NCBI GenBank assembly: GCA_036245805.1
Contig: BTRK01000004.1
Coordinates: 33,651,541-33,715,540 of the forward strand
Direction: 5' to 3'
DNA length: 64,000 bases
From: Pristionchus mayeri
Lineage: Eukaryota; Nematoda; Chromadorea; Rhabditida; Neodiplogasteridae
The translations under genes and the position numbers were made by a program. Positions 54,819 to 64,000 of this stretch are shown piece after piece; positions within the stretch are counted from its first letter, which is position 1, and every line of letters begins with the position of its first letter. A model generated the notes under the pieces. It saw only the letters and a list, made by a program, of their open reading frames with translations. It had not been told where the DNA came from and did no database searches.

Positions 54819-55209
54819 TAGGGTTGCACGGTCGAGATTAGGATCGGGATATCCGCACCCTCTTCCCATCCTCTCTCACTCTCTCCTCCCAAATTCGTGC
54901 GAGCCGGCCGAACCAGCCAGTGGGCACGAAAATCCCAACATTGAACGAATTTTTCGCGCCTCTATCCCTCCCTTCCCTTGGGCTGATAAGAAGTGATAGA
55001 GCGCTCTCCAAGAGGAGAGTCATGAGAAGGGAAGGGGAAAAGGAGCGCGAAAAATTCGCTCTATGTCAGGATTTTCGTGCCCACTGGCGCCTTTCCCCGA
55101 AATTTCGTGGGGGAAGAGGGGCGCGGCCTCTCTAAAGAGCACGTGCGAGAGGGAGATGGGAATGGGTGCCAGGGGGGACGAAATTGCCGATCCCGTTCGT
55201 GCAACCCTA
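54819..55209. mobile_element. hAT-like MITE, 391 bp, 8-bp target duplication
   Basis: GCATGCTT flanks both ends (54811-54818, 55210-55217). Ends are TAGGGTTGCACG and its complement. Interior halves share complementary blocks such as GTGGGCACGAAAATCC. No ORF of substance. Same terminal TAGGGTTG as the element at 40260. Confidence 0.95.
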
Positions 55210-55544
55210 GCATGCTTAGATTTTCAGCAAATAATTGCTCGTTCCTGACCGAGTCTGGGCAACAGATAAAAATTTAAACTACTAGTACTGCCGAATTACC
55301 GATTTATTTGTGAACGTCAAAATCCGATTCTTTCAACCGATTTTTTTGCACCACTACTTTTCCCGTTAGATTGCTTTGTAAGGGTCTCATCAATCGGACT
55401 CTCGCATGTTTGCATAATTAAAATACTAAAAATATTCAACCATGGACTAAAAGAAAGAATTCATCTCTTACCAAGCCATACTTAATCAGCTATGATCCCA
55501 AATGAAACATGCGCTAAATATTGTCAACCTTAGATCATCGACTG

Positions 55545-58500
55545 ACCTCGTTCTTGTTATCGTCCTCGCCTTCTCCTTGCACAACAAGGGGGCAGAACTT
55601 CGTTGAATCATTCTTCTCTCCCTTCTTCACTTCTCCTTCCTTCACCTTGCTCTCCTCCTTCTCAGTCTGTAATAAAGACGGCTCGTATCCATTGAACATA
55701 TAAGTATACAAGTGATTGCTTAACTTAGTATTTTTTCCTAATCTTCCATTTTCGAGAATATCGACTATATATATATTTTTTAAATAACCTGGCATTTCTC
55801 GTAGAACAGCACATAGGCTTCGGCTCCGTCCACTCCACCAGGAAGGTTGATGATCTGTATTTCATAACTGAGGTGAACGTGAGCGATCACTCAGAGCTAT
55901 ATGAGCTTTTCTCACCAAGTATAGCTTTCATCCCTCCGATTTATAGCCACACAGTACTTCAATCCGATTTATAGCCACACAGTACTTCAATAGCCATTAA
56001 TTGGCTACTCTTCCCTTTCGCTAGGTTTCCTCCCTTTGAATATATCTATCTTTCTATACGTGTGCGAGATGAATCATTCGAGCATCTCCACTTTCTCCCA
56101 CTCCCCCGCTATTGAATCAATTTTCACACATTATGTACGTCCCGAAGCAGCATTGTAATATTTATACTATGAACAACATGAACAAACAAATCACATATCT
56201 CGTTGTCATGGACGAGTGAAATATAGCTGTCATCGCACTTGGCCCATCGATCCTTCCCAATCTTTGTGAACGCAATATAGTGGCCAGAATCTGATGAATC
56301 TCCAGAATGTGCAATTAATCCCTTAAAGTTTTTTGGTATGTATCAACAGTTTTTTTAAGAAATTTTATGAAAGATTGTTAAATAATACTATTGCTACTCT
56401 AGGGGAGCATAATAACAAAGCAGAAAATATCATACTGTAAGACTGTAGATCCATCTTTTGCGTATCGCGAAGCCATCAGTATCATACTGCAGATAAAGAT
56501 CTATTGTCCACTGCTTATGCATGAATGAGGGATAATTTTGTGCGTTTTCCAAAACCATAGCGAGGAATATGGTTGATTCAGCGATAGAAATGGCGTCGGA
56601 ATACCTCTGCTGTCGCAGTAATTTGTGTCTCTTGAAGGCAAATATCTGACACATCGAGAATTAGTGGAAAGTTGACACGAGTGCAAACTTTTTCCGGCAT
56701 CTGAAGTACAACTGATACGTGGGAAACCGAGAAGCCTCTTCGTAAAGACCACCACACATTATTTTACTTGAACGAACCTTATTGTTCTTACTGTATCTGA
56801 ATCGGCGAATTTGGATAGACAGAACTGGAGGGAGATGTGATATCTTCTGCTGAAAAGTAATGTGATCTATATGGTTATTCTTTCGGCCAACGGAACGTCG
56901 GACTTGAATTATCAAAATCGCGTATGTTCTTTAATGAGAGTGAGGGACAAATGAATTTCTAGAATCGTTCCCTAACTGAACAGAGTTTTTTTATGAATAT
57001 CGAATATTGTGAGCAGCAAAAATATGAAATACGTATGCTTATCAGTTCCGCAACTAACATATATCAATCCGGAATTTTTTAAATGTTCCGTTTCTGAACG
57101 ATCCCAGAAAGTCAACTGTTCCGCTCTCTTTCAAGAATTTCTTGAAATTGTGTAACAAGTTTGGATTTCCGCGATCGTCTCTGTTTTCTAAACCCTAGTG
57201 AATTGCATAAGTTTTAAGCGATTTTCTAAACTGTATGCAATAACTTGATTTCTCCATATCTGATATCGTACCTCAATGCAAAGTTTTCCCTCAATCTCTT
57301 GTGAGAGGTGCTCTCTTAGCCCATTCAGCAAATCGATGTCATTCTCTTCCGAAATGAAGCAGGACATCTGATTAAGTTATATTAACATGATGAGTATAAA
57401 CACAGTAGAATTCTAAATTCCAGTGCTCATGAGCTATTTGTTTGTTAAATAACTGGGAGCAATGGCCTGACTATAGATATTTAGCAATATGTTTCGTCGG
57501 TTAGGGAAAGCGAGAGAACATGTAACGAGGAAAAAGTGACACAATTACACAATTGACTTATGAGGATTTTATACAAAACACAATTGACTTATGAGGATTT
57601 TATACAAAAAGCTCGTACATGCAAAATCGCGCCTGGTTTAAATATATTTTAAATAGGGAGGGAACTCTCTTCAAGTCGTGCGCTCTCTCACTAGTAGCGT
57701 GTGCGTCAGGGTCGACTGTGAATGATTTAATCTAACCAAATTCTGAATAGGGATACCACAATTCGAATTTCAAAAATGAGTTATGGTTTACGATTGTAAC
57801 TGCATTGTCAGTTTGTCCTGGCTAGTTTTGCTAATAGTCCCGCTATAACTGGCGGTCACTCGTAGTTTTGTAGTTCTTTGCGCGGCGGCTACCCGTTGAT
57901 TGGCCGTTCTGTGGAAAATGAAAGTCTCCATGAAAGCCGGAGGGAGGTTGATCTCCGGCAGACTCAGATTCGTTCGCTCGGTAGAAACCGGGCGAGCTTG
58001 GGCTTGCAGGAGCGTATAACGCTTGTGCGCGCAGTGCTCTCGGAAAAATGCAACACATAATGGCCAATCAAATGGTAGCCGCCGCGCGAAGAACTACCAA
58101 TATACGAGTTCGAGTGGCCGTCCGGCAAGAGCTTTTCCTATAGATTCTGAATGCCCTGTATAAAAACCAGGTTTAACTGCACTAACTAGTTAGAATCAAT
58201 TCCAGCTGTGCATGTATCCTTATAGCATGGTATTTCATTGAAATTCATGCGGGTAATCACGAATCCAGTATTAAAAAGGATATTGGGGTGTCCGGAAAGT
58301 TCGTATAATGCTTCGGAAAAAAGTCAGTTCGCGATCAAATGCAGTGATTGCGCAATCTGTTTGTCAACAATGTATTGCATCATTCTGACGTTGAGTAGTG
58401 AGATGATTTAATCAGTCTCCTAGTTGCTACATTGATTCTTGTTATGGACTCCCATCTCTACCTCCGAGCAGTTTTACTTCATTACTACCGTCTTGGCCGA

Positions 58501-61500
58501 TCCGTGAAGGAGGCCCACTCTACCCTAGCCCAGCCGGAAGGAGCTGACGCCCCTTCCATACCCTTCTGGTATAAGTGGTTCTCCCGCTTCAAGAAAGGGG
58601 AGTTTGGTCTCGATGATCAACCCCGCTCTGGACGCCCTCCCTCCCTCGATCAGCCTATCGTTCTCCGCACACTGAGGCGCAAGCCCAAGGCCAGTGTGCG
58701 TGAGTTGAAGAAGGACACTGGTACTCCCAGATCAACGGTGTCCGATATCCTCCATCGATCTGGGAAGAAGCCGAAACTCCCACAAGTGATTCCCCATGAC
58801 ATCTCCCCCGAACAGCTGAAAAATCGTGTTCAAGTCTGTCGGGAATTACTCCATCGTAGATCCAATCTTCGATGGGTCAATTCCATCATCGCTACAGATG
58901 AGAAGTGGATCACGTACGATAACCCTGTGAGGAGACTGCAATGGGTGGATGCAGATGAGAAGCCCACGCCCGTCCCGAAGAAGGAAGAGCACGGAAAGAA
59001 GGAACTCCTCTGCTTCTTCTTCTCAGTGCTCGGTCCCATCTACTGGGAGATCCTCGCCCCTGGCACCAGCATCAATGCCGACCTCTTCTCTGAACAACTG
59101 GAAGATGTCACGATCAGAGTCCCTCCCAGACTCCTGAACCAGGGCAAAATTCTTCTTCTGATGGACAATGCTCGCCCACATCGAGCGAAGATGACCCAGA
59201 AGAAAATGGACGAGCTGAAGATCGAGAGGATTCCCCATCCACCGTATTCCCCGGATCTCTCCCCATGCGACTACCACTGCTTCCGCTCTCTCTCTGACTT
59301 CTGCAAAGGAAAGAAGTTCAAGAATCGAGATGAAGTTGTGAGGGCTTTCGTGAACTGGGCGGTCTCGAAGAAACCCGCATTCTGGAAGAAAGGAATCGAT
59401 ACCCTGCCCAATCGCTGGAGGGAGGTAGTGAGAAAGAAGGGGGCATACATTGGTCACTGAGAATTGTAAAGCATTGAATACAAAATAAAAACAAAAAAAT
59501 ATACGAACTTTCCGGACACTCCAATAAACAATTTATCACGTCTTTCAGAGAATAATCCACATATCATCCGGGATGATTGTCTGAAGCAATGTGATCCCGA
59601 TTTCAACTACACGACATGCGTGGCGGGATGCGAAGAGCAATTCAACAAGATGATTGAGAAGAATAGGGGAAAACGTCTCATTCACTCCCAGTACGATTAT
59701 GGCATTATTTGACAGAAACTTCATTGATAAACTAATTTTCTTGAATGCAGATTAATTATAACACTAATTACTTAGAATCGAGCCACTACGGGAGGGACAA
59801 AGAATCCAGGCAGTTGGTATGACATGTGTACTCCCGTATCGATTGCTTTCATTTCCTGAGCACTACGCTTTGCTTGCTCGTAAATCACGGATTCAGATCT
59901 CATTGCCCAAAATTCAGATCTCATTGTCCTCAATATCTGTAAAATCTCATTAAAAATCTAATAAGTCTTGGGATTGAGATTGGGAAGTTCAGGGGGTCAA
60001 TCAGTTAGTTTTTGCCAAATCAGCTTGCCTTCGACAGTAAATATATTTACATTGCTGAACAGCATACTAAAGTGCGCGGACCTGGCACAATGCAACAACA
60101 ATTTTAGGTACCGTTCTTTGCGGAGCTTGATCTGGAGCTCATCTAGTCCGTGCAGTTTACAGTGATTTTGAAGGCGAAGAGTCAGGTGGTGTTTGATAAG
60201 AGAACGAATGGATGTGTTCGAGATATCGAGAATCTGGGTCATCTTCGTGCTGTTTCGAATCTCTTTCGCTAGCGATCTCGGTTCTTAGGGGAGGAAACAG
60301 AGACCGATTTCCCTATGGTCGGATGCAACTTGTCAGTATCAAGCTAACAGTATTAGATACATGATAACAGTATTAGATGCACGCGACTTGTGAACGCAGA
60401 GTCAATGAGCGATGTCACACTGTCATTGTACATGTCCAGAATGCGGATTGGATGCTAATAGACATCGCCATTTCTAGATGACTTGACAAACTGATGAATC
60501 CTTGAATAGTAAGAGACTACTGGCCACTCTACATGACGATAGAGGTCGCGCATATCGATTGGGCCGCGAGGCCACATAAAGATGAAATCAGTTCAGGTAA
60601 CTTTGGCGCACCCTGTAGCCCTACTCTTAGGTAGATCTATGCCGTGGTTATGATAGCATCAACATTTTTTTTTGCATTTTTTCCTTTTCTCATCCTTAAA
60701 GAGGTGCTCCGGGGAATATCTGACCAACCGTACTGACCAAGCAGATGTTGTAGAGCACACTCACCCGATCAGAAATCACTTTGTACGAAGTTCCACAGAC
60801 GTCTACGAGGTTATTTGCATACGTTCAAAGTTCATTGACAGCGCAGGGTCTTTTGGTTCAGTAATGTTTCACTCGTTCTACATATGCTTCGTATCTTTAC
60901 TGGGGTAAATGCGCTACAGCTTCCCATTGAGAGCGCAGAATTTTACGTGGTGAGACCCCCAAACATTCATTCCCCGGCGGAGCACTCATTTAAATAATTT
61001 CTCAAAGTCATTCGCATGACGTTCGAGGTAATTTAATCGATCGCCGTTTCGTATAACACAACATGAATTATGCCTTTATTTGAAATTAACCTCTATCAGG
61101 TGGTTGGGTTTGATCGGATCCTCAATTGGTGTGGACCATGTATGCTCCATCTCTTCGAAAATGCTGTAACATGATTATTTCAAGTATGCATCTAACTTAT
61201 AGATTGCACTACAAAATGTACTCTTTTTATAATTCAGAAGCCACATTACAGAGTATTTTTATAATTCAGAAGCCACATTACAGAGTATTTCTTCTATTGT
61301 TTACATTTCTACTCTTATTCTGCTCATAATATTGTGGTAAACCCTTCCTTACTCGTTCACTGATCGAATAAGCCGCATAAAATCAGTGTCGTCTCTCTGT
61401 GGCGTGCCATCGCAGCATACTTGCACTGCTCTCCTCACGTCCTTGAGGGACTAAAAATGGGCGAGTTACCGAGTTTATGTTTCCAATTACGAACAAATGA

Positions 61501-62423
61501 TGGCAGCGTTCAAATTCAGGTTCTGCTCTCCCTTGTACCATTACATAAAATGCGCAAGAAGACGTGTATGTTCACTAGGCACTAGGTCGGATGAGAACTC
61601 TGGTTCCCAAAATGTCAACAAAGCATCTGTGAAAGTAATACAGACTCATTCGACGGTTCTCATCACGAATTGAAAATTATAGAAATACTTAAACAGAAAA
61701 TCATGCGTACGTGGAGAGCCTGCAAAGCAGCGCCAATGTAGCAGGTTGATCCGAGGTTCTTCACTCCTCGAGGAAGGGCAATACGGCTGATGGTCACCTC
61801 AAAAATGTTGAATGAAACTACGCATGTGCTAATCAATACGTTCATAGCTTAATGAACTGTCATTTGTTCGCCAATCAACAAAATAAGTTTTCAAAGTCTC
61901 CTATAACTGCTATAGGATTTCCTATAACATTTCCTTGTGCATGCTACTCAGCGCACCTGAAAAGGTATTCCTAGACTGCAGTTATGCTTCACTGAATTTC
62001 CTTATTTTTCCACTGAATATTGCACTCAAAAATAATTAAATTGGAAACCTCGTCCTTCTCTCCCTTTCCGATTGTTTCGTCTTCCTCCTCCTCTTCTTCA
62101 TATTCTTCTTCTTCTTCCTCCTTTTTTCCTTCTTCTTTCTCTTCGTCAAGGCTCGGTTGAGTAACTTGGATCCGAGGCAGATTCGAGTCATCATTCTCTT
62201 GATCGCCTCTTGCTGGCTTCTTCTTGCACCCATGTTTCATAATCTCCTTCTCCCTCAGCTTCCGTTCCTTCTCTCCCTTCTTCCATTCCTCATATGCATC
62301 GAGCTGTTCCTCTGTGGGTGCGAATCTCCTGAGCGCCGTATACACAAACGCCAGAATTAAGACCGTGGAAAGGACGAGGGAAACGAAGTGGGTACCAAGA
62401 GAGGTCCACATGTAGTCCTGCAA
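55545..62423 (-). CDS. ubiquitin-specific protease (USP) domain with upstream membrane segment
   Basis: USPs are cysteine proteases that remove ubiquitin. Minus-strand exons: 62423-62049 begins at a CTTTGCAG acceptor with a membrane segment (FVSLVLSTVLILAFVYTALR) then a Glu/Lys-rich tract. 61806-61717 carries the Cys box GVKNLGSTCYIGAALQALH. 61447-61350 reads SLKDVRRAVQVCCDG. 57366-57270 reads MSCFISEENDIDLLNGLREH. 56840-56780 reads LPPVLSIQIRRFRYSKNNK. 56320-56205 is the His box SGHYIAFTKIGKDRWAKCDD. 55860-55797 is the closing strand AEAYVLFYEKCQ. 55675-55548 is a Lys/Glu-rich tail (TEKEESKVKEGE). Checked junctions at both ends are phase 0 and no stop follows the tail, so the frame can run on into the lysine-rich exons and receptor pore. 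Central exons (61350-57366) are incomplete in my reading. An intact mariner lies in that gap. Confidence 0.75.
55936..55991. repeat. 28-bp tandem duplication
   Basis: CCGATTTATAGCCACACAGTACTTCAAT occurs twice head to tail in an intron. Confidence 0.95.
57455..57545. repeat. GAGAG stem-loop repeat, diverged
   Basis: Fits the family at 37310 and 62784: AATGGCCTGAC..., GTTAGGGAAAGCGAGAGAACATGTAACGAGG. One arm is eroded. Confidence 0.45.
57547..57608. repeat. 31-bp tandem duplication
   Basis: CACAATTGACTTATGAGGATTTTATACAAAA-type unit occurs twice in succession. Confidence 0.95.
57848..58128. mobile_element. MITE with ~60-bp imperfect terminal repeats
   Basis: Left: GCGGTCACTCGTAG...TAGTTCTTTGCGCGGCGGCTACC...TTGATTGGCC. 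Right complement: GGCCAATCAAATGGTAGCCGCCGCGCGAAGAACTA...CGAGTGGCCGTC. Short frames of 74 and 60 aa within it are not genes. Confidence 0.8.
58283..59524 (+). mobile_element. complete mariner element
   Basis: 1242 bp bounded by TA dinucleotides (58281-58282, 59525-59526). 25-bp terminal repeats TTGGGGTGTCCGGAAAGTTC... match at 24 of 25 positions. Contains one uninterrupted transposase ORF. Full length, intact ends and intact ORF suggest a recent, possibly active copy. It sits opposite in strand to the USP gene, in an intron. Confidence 0.97.
58432..59460 (+). CDS. mariner transposase, D,D34D, intact
   Basis: 342 residues, the normal family length. It cuts and pastes the element at TA sites. 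The N-terminal half carries paired helix-turn-helix motifs (SIPFWYKWFSRFKKGEFGLD, then GTPRSTVSDILHRSG). The catalytic domain shows the three acidic residues: TDEKWITYDN, LLMDNARPH and YSPDLSPCDYH, with 34 residues between the second and third. The segment 'W.DADEKP' follows the first. The start could be the ATG at 58432 or the in-frame ATG at 58444 (MDSHLYLR); the second fits family length equally well. No disabling mutation seen. Confidence 0.97.
   Translation: MILVMDSHLYLRAVLLHYYRLGRSVKEAHSTLAQPEGADAPSIPFWYKWFSRFKKGEFGLDDQPRSGRPPSLDQPIVLRTLRRKPKASVRELKKDTGTPRSTVSDILHRSGKKPKLPQVIPHDISPEQLKNRVQVCRELLHRRSNLRWVNSIIATDEKWITYDNPVRRLQWVDADEKPTPVPKKEEHGKKELLCFFFSVLGPIYWEILAPGTSINADLFSEQLEDVTIRVPPRLLNQGKILLLMDNARPHRAKMTQKKMDELKIERIPHPPYSPDLSPCDYHCFRSLSDFCKGKKFKNRDEVVRAFVNWAVSKKPAFWKKGIDTLPNRWREVVRKKGAYIGH
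59549..59712 (+). CDS. orphan terminal exon with paired cysteines
   Basis: After a TCTTTCAG acceptor the plus strand reads NNPHIIRDDCLKQCDPDFNY, then TTCVAGCEEQFNKMIEKNRG and stops after YDYGII. Cysteine spacing is C-x3-C-x9-C-x3-C. It begins 24 bp after the mariner right end, so the insertion lies in the preceding intron. No upstream plus-strand exon was found, so this may be the last exon of a gene lost or fragmented here. No family recognised. Confidence 0.35.
59990..60480 (-). pseudogene. Tc1/mariner-type transposase remnant
   Basis: Minus strand reads MTQILDISNTSIRSLIKHHL, LHGLDELQIKLRKERYLKLL and NVNIFTVEGKLIWQ in one orientation. It is a relative of the remnants in the large inverted-repeat arms and shows their original, uninverted order. 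The catalytic region is missing. Confidence 0.65.
60481..61349. other. USP intronic stretch with possible unread exon
   Basis: A minus-strand segment ending near 60767 reads VDVCGTSYKVISDR before a GTGAGTG donor and could be a USP exon, but its 5' limit is unclear. A 32-bp tandem duplication (TATAATTCAGAAGCCACATTACAGAGTATTTT) lies at 61229-61292. Nothing else seen. Confidence 0.35.
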
Positions 62424-62479
62424 AGGCGCAACTCTTTATCTCTATCTGTTTCTCTCTCTCTCTCGCTCTTCATATTAGG

Positions 62480-62582
62480 AATGGCTTCGCAAGAAAGGCT
62501 CTCTTCCTTCTGCGTACTCTCTCACCGGACAGAGTGGTGAGAAAGTGTGCAGCACGAAGATACATTCTTGCGAAGCCATCAT
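62480..62582. mobile_element. small MITE, GGCTTCGCAAGAA ends (left arm copy)
   Basis: AATGGCTTCGCAAGAA at the left and TTCTTGCGAAGCCAT at the right. The interior contains CTCTCACCGGACAGAGTGGTGAGA. Mirrored at 63123-63225 in the other arm. Relative of the element at 34988-35098. Confidence 0.75.
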
Positions 62583-62783
62583 ATCGAATTTCTTCACCCT
62601 CTCCCCGGGCTAATTTTCTACGGCAAAGTGAAAATCGAATCTTGAGGGGCAAGAAAAGACCAGGTTAAATGTGTTAGTAATTTGTTGCCTACACGGATTA
62701 AAGACAGAAATGTTTAATTAACGAATTGACGCATACCTAACGCATAGCCGAGAAATGATATGTTCATAGCAATATGCGCTTCG

Positions 62784-62876
62784 AGCAATGGTCTCGCTCT
62801 CTCCAAACCGCACACTCTCTCATCGGGTAGAGATGCAAGAGAACATGCAAATCGAGGAGAGTCAGACCATTACTCA
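62784..62876. repeat. GAGAG stem-loop repeat at palindrome centre
   Basis: GAGCAATGGTCTCGCTCTC ... GAGGAGAGTCAGACCATTACTC, with the internal CTCTCTCATCGGGTAGAGA. One complete copy is followed directly by a second half-copy in reverse, which starts the right arm. Confidence 0.7.
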
Positions 62877-63281
62877 GGGTAATGAGAGAGTGTGCGGTTT
62901 GGAGAGAGCGAGACCATTGCTCGAAGCGCATATTGCTATGAACATATCATTTCTCGGCTATGCGTTAGGTATGCGTCAATTCGTTAATTAAACATTTCTG
63001 TCTTTAATCCGTGTAGGCAACAAATTACTAACACATTTAACCTGGTCTTTTCTTGCCCCTCAAGATTCGATTTTCACTTTGCCGTAGAAAATTAGCCCGG
63101 GGAGAGGGTGAAGAAATTCGATATGATGGCTTCGCAAGAATGTATCTTCGTGCTGCACACTTTCTCACCACTCTGTCCGGTGAGAGAGTACGCAGAAGGA
63201 AGAGAGCCTTTCTTGCGAAGCCATTCCTAATATGAAGAGTGAGAGAGAGAGAGAAACAGATAGAGATAAAGAGTTGCGCCT

Positions 63282-63990
63282 TTGCAGGACTACATGTGGA
63301 CCTCTCTTGGTACCCACTTCGTTTCCCTCGTCCTTTCCACGGTCTTAATTCTGGCGTTTGTGTATACGGCGCTCAGGAGATTCGCACCCACAGAGGAACA
63401 GCTCGATGCATATGAGGAATGGAAGAAGGGAGAGAAGGAACGGAAGCTGAGGGAGAAGGAGATTATGAAACATGGGTGCAAGAAGAAGCCAGCAAGAGGC
63501 GATCAAGAGAATGATGACTCGAATCTGCCTCGGATCCAAGTTACTCAACCGAGCCTTGACGAAGAGAAAGAAGAAGGAAAAAAGGAGGAAGAAGAAGAAG
63601 AATATGAAGAAGAGGAGGAGGAAGACGAAACAATCGGAAAGGGAGAGAAGGACGAGGTTTCCAATTTAATTATTTTTGAGTGCAATATTCAGTGGAAAAA
63701 TAAGGAAATTCAGTGAAGCATAACTGCAGTCTAGGAATACCTTTTCAGGTGCGCTGAGTAGCATGCACAAGGAAATGTTATAGGAAATCCTATAGCAGTT
63801 ATAGGAGACTTTGAAAACTTATTTTGTTGATTGGCGAACAAATGACAGTTCATTAAGCTATGAACGTATTGATTAGCACATGCGTAGTTTCATTCAACAT
63901 TTTTGAGGTGAACATCAGCCGTATTGCCCTTCCTCGAGGAGTGAAGAACCTCGGATCAACCTGCTACATTGGCGCTGCTTTGCAGGCTCT
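63282..63990 (+). CDS. mirror copy of the membrane/acidic exon and USP Cys-box exon
   Basis: Plus-strand duplicate of 62423-61717. 63282-63656 encodes the membrane segment and Glu/Lys-rich tract unchanged. 63899-63990 encodes the Cys box (STCYIGAALQALH), with N for T in V[N/T]ISR. The donor that follows the left copy (CAC|GTACGC) reads CACGAACGC here, so the normal splice site is lost unless another is used. Probably a partial, non-functional duplicate; it continues past the window. Confidence 0.7.
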
Positions 63991-64000
63991 CCACGAACGC

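Larger units (their letters stand above)
61705..64000. repeat. near-perfect palindrome, arms >=1148 bp, 60-bp spacer
   Basis: Paired features keep a constant coordinate sum of 125705, so the arms align without a single indel about a centre at 62852.5 and the pairing is still running at the window end. Only about two base differences were noticed (ACC/AAC in the Cys-box exon; GTACGC/GAACGC at its donor). The unpaired spacer 62823-62882 is the second half of a GAGAG stem-loop repeat, so the turn-around point lies inside that repeat. Confidence 0.95.

Noticed and set aside
57843..58067. Small ORFs of 74 and 60 residues
   Set aside because: They fall within a MITE with terminal inverted repeats.
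62036..62233. Arg/Lys-rich 65-residue frame
   Set aside because: Out-of-frame shadow of the Glu/Lys-rich exon encoded by GAA-type triplets.

Overview
The window looks like nuclear DNA of a nematode. Genes have many short introns (often 40-60 bp) with strong TTTCAG acceptors, and several start codons sit a few bases after a 3' splice-site consensus, as expected for spliced-leader trans-splicing. The repeat load (RTE-clade LINEs, mariner, many MITEs) also fits. A diplogastrid such as Pristionchus is my guess from overall style; it is not proven here.

Layout. 1-3560: a terminal-inverted-repeat MITE and two tandem minus-strand lipocalin-like genes, associated with a 265-bp inverted repeat. 3561-12340 and 20195-25710: two arms of a very large, almost identical inverted repeat. 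Each arm carries a truncated cytosolic sulfotransferase gene, an unrecognised gene and mariner remnants. The left arm alone has acquired an RTE retrotransposon (9212-12132) and an in-frame 123-bp minisatellite; the right arm preserves the empty site. Between the arms lie (i) a stand-alone gene for the zinc-binding 'ballast' domain otherwise known from the P2X7 receptor C-terminus (13589-14409), (ii) about 100 bp downstream, in apparent operon spacing, a multi-exon THAP-domain/Kolobok-type transposase-like gene (14512-17583), (iii) an intron-bearing relic of ribosomal protein uS15, and (iv) a 1.27-kb near-perfect hairpin.

25711-35450 is repeat-dominated: a second RTE interrupted by a TIR element whose two halves carry the same satellite in opposite orientation, a frameshifted EF-hand exon, a tandem duplication and fold-back elements. 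35449-47650 holds a minus-strand EF-hand rhomboid protease gene spread over at least nine exons with transposons in its introns. 49557-62423 is a minus-strand exon series: membrane segment plus acidic tract, a complete-looking ubiquitin-specific protease (USP) domain, lysine-rich tracts, then the pore, ligand-binding lobe 2 and last membrane segment of an ionotropic glutamate-type receptor. At the junctions I could check, the exons keep phase, so a USP domain inside the M1-M2 loop of a receptor must be considered. An intact mariner element lies in one of its introns. The window ends inside a second palindrome centred near 62852.

The best candidates for something new are the ballast/THAP-transposase gene pair enclosed by the large inverted repeat and the possible USP-receptor fusion. 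Exon boundaries were read by eye from splice consensus and should be treated as approximate to a few bases unless stated.
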